From Gaertneriomyces semiglobifer (Eukaryota > Chytridiomycota > Chytridiomycetes > Spizellomycetales > Spizellomycetaceae), in the NCBI GenBank assembly GCA_025558075.1, contig JAHLKF010000002.1, positions 186,001-250,000 of the forward strand: a DNA stretch of 64,000 nt. Reading direction: 5' to 3'. Positions 55,763 to 64,000 of the stretch are shown here, one piece after another. Below the pieces are notes generated by a model. The model did not search any database and had not been told where the DNA came from. It saw only the letters and a program-made list of their open reading frames with translations. The position numbers were made by a program, and so were the translations under genes. Within the stretch, counting starts at the first letter, position 1. Each line of letters begins with the position of its first letter.

Positions 55763-56544
55763 ATGTTTCGCCCGCACAAGACCAAGAATGTCTTTCTGTT
55801 TGTGCCGAATCTGATTGGCTATGCCAGAGTGATTCTCATGTTTGCTGCGCTTCATTACCTTACCTACGATGCCCGGATTGCCATGAGCTTTTACACCATA
55901 AGTTGCCTCTTGGATGCTTTAGATGGCCATGCCGCTAGGTACTTTCAACAGAGTGAGTACTGTCCCCCTGCCTTTTGTTTGCCAACCCATTATACTGACG
56001 TCTCTCTCCAGCCTCTCGATTTGGTGCGGTTTTAGATATGGTGACCGACCGCAGCACAACTGCTTGCCTACTCGTCTACCTGGCACGACAATTCCCGCAG
56101 TTCACACTACTATTTCAATCTCTCATTGCCTTGGATCTCTCATCCCACTACCTGCAAATGTACTCATCACTTGCGCTTGGCCAAGGATCGCACAAAAACG
56201 TCGACCCAAAAAAGACGTCTTGGTTACTTCGACAGTACTACACAAACAACAAGGTCCTCTTTTCCATTTGCGCTGGAAATGAACTATTTTTCATTGCGCT
56301 ATACCTCGTCGGCCAATGGCATGTGGATAACAAAGGCACTCAGCTCGCCTGGCCAGCCGGTTCATGGATTCCAGCCGTCCACGGAGAGTATCCTTTGGGA
56401 TATATTGGGTGCATCAGCCTAGCAGCGCTCATGTTCCCGATATTCGCGATAAAGCAGTTTCTGAATGTCGTACAGATGGTTGGAGCAAGCCGGAATCTTG
56501 CAAGACTCGACAAGCTGACAAATCCAAACGCCAAGAGCCAATGA
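55763..56544 (+). CDS. PIS1: Phosphatidylinositol synthase
   Basis: CDP-alcohol phosphatidyltransferase that makes phosphatidylinositol from CDP-diacylglycerol and inositol in the ER. ATG 55763 reads MFRPHKTKNVFLFVPNLIGY, then the catalytic CDP-OH-P motif DALDGHAARYFQQ spliced to ASRFGAVLDMVTDR (D-G-x2-A-R-x8-G-x3-D-x3-D). The rest has three or four hydrophobic helices (LLVYLARQFPQFTLLFQSLI, GNELFFIALYLVGQW). One intron is at about 55951-56011. It supplies the substrate of AUR1, encoded about 28 kb away. Confidence 0.9.
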
Positions 56545-56777
56545 ACAAGGAGCTGACTTTTCAATAGAATTGGTATATTGGAACGCTGAATCCAAATGCA
56601 TATGCAGTGTGGTTGTATTTAATGCGGCGGGAAGACTCAATGTGAGATTTTGTCACTCGCTAGTATCCCGCCAATAGTAACCGTGTTTACACATTGGGAG
56701 AAAATTTCAAAAAATAACAAAATTCTGCATGGTATTGTCAGATGTGGGATCTACCCGATTACATCTATACATTGAAT

Positions 56778-59700
56778 TTACTGACTGGCTGGACTTGCTG
56801 CATCAACCGGATCATGACGGAATGTACACTTGTCCCCTTTGGTGCAGAGGCCGTGGGGAAAGAACCGGCAAGGTGTCCGTCGATGCTGCGGCACTAAACT
56901 CCAATCGCGGGGCGGCGGCCGCTTTTCGCCGCGTCCCCGCATCGCGCTCCCTCCTCGGTGGCCGGAAGTCTCGGCCGGAGGCCCCCATCGTGATGCTCTC
57001 GTTTCCCTCTGATGGTCTCCCGCTTGTCCCATCGACTGCATTTGAGGCGCGCCAAACGGAGGTTGCAAGTGCGGTTGTTGCTGTGGGAACTGTTGATGTT
57101 GCTGTTGTTGCGGAAATGCCATTTGCGCCTGTTGCTGTGGGAATTGTTGATGTGGCGGGGTTGTTGAAATTGCTGGTGTGACTGCCCTTGCTGAAGCAGC
57201 TGCTGTAGGTTGGCCAACAACGGGGACGGTTGCAGCACTTGCGGCACCACGGGTGCTCCACCCTGTTGATTAGAAAGAGCGAGAAATAAATGGAAAGTCA
57301 AAAGCTACAAGTGAGATGTCAACTTACCAGCGACTGTTGTAATTGTTGCAGTAAGAGACTTTGAAGGTGAAGTTGCGGTTGCGCTACGCCTTGTTGTTGA
57401 ACAGCGGCAGCTAGTTGCCCCAGTAGCGCTGCGGTATCAGGTGGAGGTTGAGGAGCAGGTAAACCGCTCAGACCCTGTTGCCCTAGAAGTGTGGCAAGAT
57501 TTGGTGGTATAGTTGTAGCACTCGGCGCCTGAAAGGAAGAAGTCAGCAAGGGCCGCGAACTGCCAGGCACAACGCATAATTCATGACACTTACAGGTTGC
57601 GCTGGCACATCGAGCGGAATAATTTTCAGTTGTTCCATCTGGGCGACTGGTTCTTCAGCCGGTTCAGCAGGGGAGGGTGGTATCTGATCATCAGAGTAGT
57701 ACGTAGCCATAACCACGCCACGCTCCCGTTCCTCCTGAATACGGGCTTCCGTTGATTCTTTACCCCATTCGAAAGATTGTGGCCAGCTGATCAAGGACGG
57801 GGTTTCCCAATCAATCGTTGCATCGGTCGGAGGCTTAAATGCCATGTGTCCCTCTTGTCGGTCAAGATCCCTTGCATCACCAATCACATGCGGTGTTCGT
57901 AATGACTCTTCACCATCATACTCGGCTGGTTCGCTTTCAAAGTATTTGATCTGCACCAATTCGGAATCGTCCTTGAACCGTACACGCTTTTTCTTTGGCT
58001 TATTGTCTTCGGCGGAATCTGGCGAGGCCGAGCGGTCGCCGCCAGAAGTTCTATAACTACGAACACTCCCGTCGTCAATAAGCATTGAGGACGCGGTCGT
58101 TGGTACGGCCTCAACCTCCGAAGCAGACTGTGGAGATGCAGTAGTACTCGGCTCGGTGATGTCATTTTCTTGCGGCAGGTTCTGAGTGGCTACAGTCGGT
58201 TTCGAAACAGCCTTCTCTGCCTTCTTGATCTTCGGTAGGGCGGAATGTGATAGCGTTTTGAAGATATCAAAGTTGTCAACAGCTTGGACCTTCTTCTTTT
58301 CAAAATCAGCCCTCTTTGAAGAACCCGGATCGGATTTAGGCTTCTTCGCTTGACTTTCCTCGGATTCAGCGGTGTCCCTTGGCCGCTTGTTCTCAACCGT
58401 GTCCCTTTTCCGTTGATCCTCTTCTTTTTTCGGGATTAATGATTTCCAGGCCGTCATCAGTTCCTTAGCAGTCTGACGGGCGGGTTCCAATCGCTCATCT
58501 CCTTCAATAGTTGTGAAGAACTTGACGAGCTTGCCAGTTTTGACATCTTTCAAATCCTGTAGGTCAACCGGTAACTGTGTAAGGACTCTCAATCCCGTAT
58601 TCGCACACTCGATCGCGTCCGCATCACTAATTGCATCTTTGGCTTGAAGTAAGATTTTATGTACAATCTTGAGACCTTGTTTCTGCATGAAGACTCCCAA
58701 AATGGTTTTGTCCGTAGTCGCATTGAGTACGGAGAGAATACGGAGGCGCTCGGGCCAACCGGTAAAGTTCATAGCTAGTTTGACTAACTTTGGAACCTGT
58801 TCTTCATCCTTCAGCTTGCGTTCTGAATTTAACAACGCATCCAAACTTTCGTCAAACGACAGCTCTATCGACGGGCTTGCCAGAGGAGAATCTACTTCCA
58901 TCGGCGACTGTGGGGATTTCTCCTGTGGGAACTGCACCGTTGGCGGTGCATTGGTGAGTGCTGGCATTGCAGGAGCGGAATGGGCAGCGGATAGTGTGGT
59001 GGGAACGCCAACTGGTTGTTGTAGTGCTGGCATGGACTGTTGTTGCAGATTCGGGCTTAAACCAATTGGATACGGGATGCCTGCTATCGGAAAGTATGTT
59101 TGCACAGGGTACGCTTGCGTGCCATGCAAAGAGCCACTGGTATCTTGTGATTTTGCCCACTGAATCCATTGGGAAACCTGAGGAGAGGAAAAAAGCATCG
59201 GGTTGTAGACAACAGGTGCCGACATAGCGCTGGACGTATTAGACGGCGGCCCGGAGGGAAGTGCCGGTGCGGGAAAGGTTGTACCGCCGCCGCCGACATC
59301 CTTGCTGCGATTTTCTTTCTTGCGTTCTCTAGTAAACCAGTCCCGCACCTAATGCGAAGTAGTCAGACACACATACACACATACACACATACAAACACGT
59401 CACAGATAGATACACACCTGCTTTTCTTGGAGTCCCACTAGCTGGCCAAGTTCCTTACATTCGACGTCGGAAGGCCTTGAATTTCCAGCAAAATATGCCC
59501 TCAACTGAGCAGTTTGCTCCGGCGTAAATCTCCTGCGTTGAGAAGCGCTTTCCGCATCTGGATAAGCAATAGACAATGATTCAGTGGGATGCTCTCACGG
59601 TTCACAATGGAAACGACATAAGCGGAGCAGCTTGCACGCAAGCTACGCTGGCTGCGGCAAGGTTGTCCTTTTCTGCTTACCGTTGGCAGGAAGTGTGGGC

Positions 59701-59954
59701 GGGGCCAGGAGGACATCGGGCGTTAAAGAGACCGGGATCGTTGTAGATTGGTTACCGTAGAGGGATGTGGGTGCAGATAGGTGTGCAGCCTGTGGTTGTT
59801 GGGTATTATAGGCAAAGAAACTGGTAGGGTCCGCATAACTATATTCAAACGGGGACGGAAGATACGAGTTCTGGACTGATGATGTTCCAACAGCAGTAGG
59901 TGCGCTGGGAAGTGCAGCAGGCTGCTCTGACTGCGGCTGCTGCTGCTGCTGCAT
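56778..59954 (-). CDS. PNUTS-like PP1 regulator with homeodomain, TFIIS-N and CCCH finger
   Basis: ATG 59954 begins with a Gln-rich stretch. Exons around 59417-59540 and 59348 give a homeodomain whose third helix is QVRDWFTRERKK, preceded by RRRFTPEQTAQLRAYFAGNS. A Pro/Gln-rich linker follows, then the TFIIS N-terminal (LW) domain (about 58780-58440, LAMNFTGWPERLRILSVLN ... LVKFFTTIEGDERLEPARQT). Next is a basic region with the RVxF protein phosphatase 1 motif KKKRVRFKDDSELVQIKYFE; the match is to PNUTS and Ppn1. The C-terminal exon (to 56778) is Gln/Pro-rich and ends in a CCCH finger (C-x7-C-x5-C-x3-H, TPCRFFPHGLCTKGDKCTFR). PNUTS anchors PP1 to the polymerase II termination complex. About six exons. 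The homeodomain is the unexpected addition. Confidence 0.78.
59365..59405. repeat. CA-rich microsatellite in an intron of the PNUTS-like gene
   Basis: An imperfect (ACACAT)n / CA repeat of about 40 nt, in the short intron between the homeodomain exons. It is a candidate length-polymorphic site. Confidence 0.8.
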
Positions 59955-60914
59955 ATTATGGCTTGTGGTGGTAGGACAGGATACCAAACTGCCACTTCTT
60001 AATTATCTGCCGACAGAGACACTTGTTCTCTGCACTAGGCTGGCCAACAAGCAATTGCCCTGGAGCAAATGCTATTGACCCGCTTCTGGCTTTGTGTAAA
60101 AAGCAGATAACCTTCCTAAGGCGGACGAAATTAAGCCAACCCGCCCAAAAAGCATCCGGCAACGACTTTGGTGATAAGCTTCTCTGATCTGGAAGACCTT
60201 GTGAATTACCAGAAGGTCAGTGCTGCCCTTCTCTATCTCTCTCTCTCTCTCCTTCTCTGCCTCTGTCTGTCTCTGCCCTCTGTCTCTGCTATTCCGTCTG
60301 CTCTCCAAACCTACGCAAGTCGGTTCGAAATGGCCACGTCGTTCGGTTGCCAGGGGGCGGCGCGGCTGAGAAACCCGATTGCCGGTGTTAGGGTTGTGGA
60401 CCAGACACGGTGGGTTCAAGTCGATAACAGTTGACACGCGAGCGTGACAAAAGGCCCAACAGGCGTTTTGGAAAAATCCTTCTTTGAAGCAGTATATGTA
60501 TGTCGATGGAGAGACCAACAAAACAATTGTTGGCAAGCTCTGGAAATATGAGGAGAAAAAGTTTGGCAACTTTGTCACTTCGTTTATGTATAGCAAATTC
60601 GCGTCCTGCACGTGCGGTCCATAACCACTTGCGGGTCGCATTGTCTGCGTGCTCCTTAAGAATGCGGTAACGAGCATTGGAGGCAGACAACGACGATCTG
60701 AACAGCCATCACTGATCACAAGCGAAGCTTGTCGCGGAACATTTTTCGGTGCTTTCCGATATCAGTCTTGTCTTGCAGTGACTCGCAGACTCGCCCAAAC
60801 CAGGTCACGTGTTCCGCGCCAAACGCGACACAAACGTTGGTCACCAACTCCGCGGAGTTTAACTTTTCCGCTGCCGCTCCCAGAACCTTTCACGGTTCAC
60901 ACTTCAAAAAGGAC
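59955..60914. other. Intergenic region PNUTS-like / PBZ-SWIM ligase
   Basis: About 960 nt between outward-reading starts. It contains a polypyrimidine (CT-rich) tract at 60225-60310. Several open frames here (60072-60719 minus, 60649-60990 plus) begin at non-ATG codons and lack recognisable products. A tRNA-like GGTTCAAGT at about 60414 has no matching acceptor stem. Confidence 0.45.
60225..60310 (+). repeat. CT-rich polypyrimidine tract
   Basis: About 80 nt of almost pure pyrimidine on the + strand with repeated ctctctct blocks. It lies in the promoter region between two divergent genes and could favour open chromatin; no function can be shown from the sequence. Confidence 0.75.
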
Positions 60915-62760
60915 ATGTTCTGTAGATACTTCCGCCAGTCGTTTCAGTTCCCAAGATTTCTTTTCCGCAGCGAGACCGCAGGTCGTATGAACCTGATGCC
61001 CACCATGGACAAATGCAAGTACTGGGACAAATGCTATCAAAAAAACCCCCTTCACCTCTCTCGATATGAGCACCCGGCAGGTCATGCTACTGACGGAGGC
61101 CTACGGAAAACTTCTACCACACCAGTGGGCCCAGCGTTTCTACAGCGGCAGCCCTCGCCCGAACTCGACAGCTCCTCTGACGAAAGTGATGCAGTAGTAG
61201 TGGATGGAGATACCGCCCCGGAAGATTTGATCAGAAACACCGACAGCAAGGATGACAAAGAGCAGGACCCTTTGGCTTGTATAGTCGGCATTAAGCCATT
61301 GCGTACCTTTGCGGATGGCGAAACATTGTCAGTAACCAGTAAGACAAGCTCAGCAACATACACCATCAAACGCACGGGAGATCATTATTATTGTAAGCTC
61401 TTTTGGAAGTTGGCATGTTAACCTCCGGCGACTTGTTAATTTTCCTTGCGATCGTAGGTACATGTCCCGCGTGGCGTAACCAAGGGGCAATACCCCTCAA
61501 TGGTATGTAGCGGTGCGCCAACCCTGTAGCGCTCTCAAGTTGACCTTCTTTCCGTTTCAAGCCCGGACATGTAAGCATTTGAAGGAGGTGTTAGGAGAAA
61601 AATATGAGGTCGCGCGGCATGCGATGAATGGTGGGGCCACTGCTCTCAAGCAGAGCCGAAAGCGCGCGGCCGCAGACGATGACGACAACGGTTCATCGAC
61701 CGCGCCTAAGAAAGCGAAGAAAGAAGCGCCCAAGTTATTGCTGGCGAACTCCTGGGACCTGGATAGGGGTAAACCCTTTGAACTCAGCGTGCTCTTTTAG
61801 AATAGTATAGCTGATACTCTTCCCTCGGTGCTTAGACCCGACAGGGTGGTGGGTTTCCGAAAAGTTGGATGGCGTACGTGCTCTTTGGGATCCTAAAAGT
61901 AAAACGTTCCTATCCCGTCTTGGGAACCCATTTACAGCACCCGATTGGTTCATTGAAGGTCGGTGTGGCTGCACTTACTGAGTCAAAGTCGTTCTTGCCC
62001 CCTAATGCGCCTGTTATACTTGTAGGTCTGCCTACAAATATGTCGCTGGATGGGGAGCTCTTCGCCGGGCGCGGAAAGTTCTCGGAAACGGTTTCGGTTG
62101 TCAAAACGATCAATTCAAAGCAGTGGCACAAGATCAAATTTCATGTTTTCGACGCCCCAAGTATAGGCTCCCAGCCGTTTGAGCAGAGGATCGAAGAGAT
62201 CAAAAAATACTTTGCGTCCACCACTGCTATACTTGATAAAACTGTTCACATCGTTGAACAACAAAGGTGCACAGGGCCTCAAGATCTATTGGACCAGCTG
62301 AAAAGTATAGAGGCGAAAGGTGGTGAAGGGCTGATGCTGAGAGAATTTGGAAGCGTGTATGAGGGCAAGCGATCAGCGACACTGAGGAAAGTGAAGACAT
62401 TTTACGACGCGGAGGCGAAAGTGGTTGGTTATGAACCGGGGAAAGGCAAACACAAGGGTAGCACCGGGGCACTCAAGGTATGAATTTACCGCATGCATTG
62501 CAGGCGATTTCATTCTAAACATGTGCGTGCAGTGTGTAATGGAGTCCGGGAAGGAGTTCAAGATTGGAACAGGCTTATCTGATCAAGAACGTCGAAACCC
62601 TCCCGCTATTGATGCAATTGTAACCTATCGCTTTCAAGAGCTCACCAACGACGGGGTTCCAAGATTTCCTAGTTATATAGGAGTTAGAGTAGATGCGGAT
62701 GAACCCAAGGATTATGTTTTCCCCAAAAAAACAAAGTGGGACCCGCGATGTATGACTTAG
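60915..62760 (+). CDS. PBZ-SWIM-ATP-dependent DNA ligase
   Basis: ATG 60915 begins MFCRYFRQSFQFPRFLFRSE, an Arg-rich, acid-poor leader that could target mitochondria. A PBZ finger follows (CKYWDKCYQKNPLHLSRYEH, C-x5-C-x6-H-x5-H). The next acidic exon leads to a SWIM finger spread over introns: YTIKRTGDHYYCTCPAWRNQ ... ARTCKHLKEVLG (CxC...CxH). Then comes an adenylation domain: WVSEKLDGVRALWD (motif I Lys), SLDGELFAGRGKF (III), KGGEGLMLRE (IV), LRKVKTFYDAEAKVVGY (V) and an OB domain (CVMESGKEFKIGTGL). This is the compact ligase type of kinetoplastid, viral and bacterial enzymes, not LIG1/3/4. All catalytic residues are present. PBZ fingers bind poly(ADP-ribose), so it may act at PARP-marked breaks (inference). 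Stop at 62758-62760; about six introns. Confidence 0.8.
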
Positions 62761-62888
62761 ATATGCACGTTAGCGATAACACAAAATATACGCCAACCCA
62801 TACGCGCGCCGTGCTGAACTAGAGTTGTTTGTAAAGTCAGGGCATAATCATAGGCTTCATTATTTCAAGCGTCTTTTAAGAAATCAGG

Positions 62889-63940
62889 ATGGGCCAAGGT
62901 GATGAGAACGGTCAGCAAGGCAGTGTCACTAAGTCAGATGCGGGCGAGGTTACGGCTGAAGATGCCAACCGCCCGTCTGACGAAGAAATTCTGAAGTATG
63001 AGACGGAGATAAACGCAGAGTACATAAACGCACCACTCATAAGTGAGGTGAAGGACTTCAACGAACTAGTCAAGGAGTATGCAACTGGATTACCTGTATT
63101 CAAGGACAAGATAAATGTACTTTGAGGCACGCACGATCTTTATTGGATGGATGTAACTCTGTGCTAATTGTTCTCACAGCACATTGCATCCACATGCACC
63201 GGCATGCGAACTGTTAAGCGCGATGGCAACTGCTTCTACCGTGCATTTGCGTTTCGTCTGTGTGAGCTCGTGTGGGTAAACGCGGCGACACCGTGGGCTT
63301 CGGCCGTGATAGAACGAGCGACTGCTACCAAGACGTTAATGACGGAGGCCGGGTACGACATGAGCATACTGAGCGACTTTTGGGAACCATTGGAAATGGC
63401 ATTGACTCCACAACCCGACGTGTCAAAGCTTTATGAGATGTTCCAAACGGATTATATTGGCGACACGATAGTATGCTATTTACGCCTTGTTACCGCCGCA
63501 TACATGAAACAGGTGGGTTGCTGCTTGGTGACGCCGTTTCTGTTTCTTTTGCTAGTTGTTAGAAAGCTCAATCATCTGTGCAGCATCGCGACCTCTTCGA
63601 AGCATTCATACTGGATAGCTTCCCAACGCTGGAGACATTCATAGGTTCTCAAGTAGAGCCAAGTACGTACACTGAGAGTGTTGTTATATTGGCCAACTAC
63701 TATCTGACAATGTACATTACAGTGAGCATTGAGGCGGACCAACCTCAAATAGTCGCCATGGTCAACGGACTAGGTATCACTGTCAAAATTGCCAATCTCG
63801 ACCCATCTCCTACAGACACAGGCATCAACTATCACGAGCTGTCGCCAATGGAGGAAGTACAAGACGCTGATGCTTTTCAAGTGGAGCTCCTTTATCGACC
63901 TGGCCACTACGACATCCTATATTCTCGGAGCAAGGTTTGA
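62889..63940 (+). CDS. Otubain-type deubiquitinase (OTUB1/2-like)
   Basis: ATG 62889 gives MGQGDENGQQGSVTKSDAGE, then EINAEYINAPLISEVKDFNE (the N-terminal ubiquitin-conjugate-contacting region of OTUB1). After an intron the catalytic loop reads RTVKRDGNCFYRAFAFRLCE (Asp-Gly-Asn-Cys). Later exons include FQTDYIGDTIVCYLRLVTAA, DSFPTLETFIGSQVEP, LYRPGHYDILY with the active-site His, and a C-terminal SRSKV. OTUB1 cleaves Lys48 chains and inhibits E2 enzymes. Introns are at about 63115-63180, 63265-63295 and 63515-63560. It is on the same strand as the PBZ-SWIM ligase, 128 nt downstream. Confidence 0.88.
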
Positions 63941-64000
63941 GGTAGCGTCCGCGAGTTCTATAAAATCATCAATCTATCTACACTATCCTATTGAGAGCTC

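Noticed and set aside
60400..60440. GGTTCAAGT T-loop-like sequence
   Set aside because: No acceptor stem or D arm could be paired around it.
60729..61421. Longer N-terminus for the PBZ-SWIM ligase
   Set aside because: The open frame begins at a TTG codon; the first ATG in frame is at 60915.

Overview
The window is nuclear DNA of a fungus. Genes are densely packed on both strands and most are interrupted by short GT-AG introns (about 50-100 nt). Products are eukaryotic, and several are fungal hallmarks: RTT109 H3K56 acetyltransferase, AUR1-type inositol phosphorylceramide synthase, the fused thiamine enzyme THI6 and TOM70. Other genes are rare in yeasts and moulds but common in animals and zoosporic fungi: WRAP53/TCAB1-like, AVEN-like, DCAF4-like, a PNUTS-like protein and OTUB. 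That mixture suggests an early-diverging lineage, most likely a chytrid; this placement is inference. I saw no transposon, CRISPR array, rRNA or convincing tRNA.

Layout. 0-10 kb: TFIIIC TPR subunit, NOL8-like RRM protein, WRAP53-like WD40 protein, cohesion factor DCC1. 10-17 kb: an unidentified gene whose C-terminus resembles a PD-(D/E)XK fold, mitochondrial uS8, a P-TEFb-type cyclin, MDP1 phosphatase and the V-ATPase proteolipid. 17-28 kb: a large intronless FANCM/MPH1 helicase, THI6, a GVP36-like BAR protein, AUR1 and an MMTAG2-like protein. 28-38 kb: YSH1/CPSF73, a REV1-like protein without a polymerase domain, a divergent kinase, ARPC5, POLE3/DPB4 and a NAPE-PLD-like hydrolase. 38-50 kb: DCAF4-like, TDP1, RTT109, AVEN-like, an esterase, CDC26, an ESCRT-III protein with a C-terminal extension, and NCS1. 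50-64 kb: TOM70, EFG1, a membrane microprotein, a UDP-sugar transporter, phosphatidylinositol synthase, a PNUTS-like protein with a homeodomain, a PBZ-SWIM-ATP-dependent DNA ligase and an otubain.

The genes do not form an operon-like pathway, but genome-maintenance functions are frequent: DCC1, FANCM, REV1-like, POLE3, TDP1, RTT109 and the PBZ-SWIM ligase. The two most unusual proteins are among these. One is a REV1-like protein that joins the BRCT domain directly to two ubiquitin-binding motifs and the REV1 C-terminal domain, with no Y-family polymerase. The other is a DNA ligase joined to a poly(ADP-ribose)-binding PBZ finger and a SWIM finger. Exon boundaries given here were read by eye from splice signals and protein continuity; where several starts are possible this is stated.
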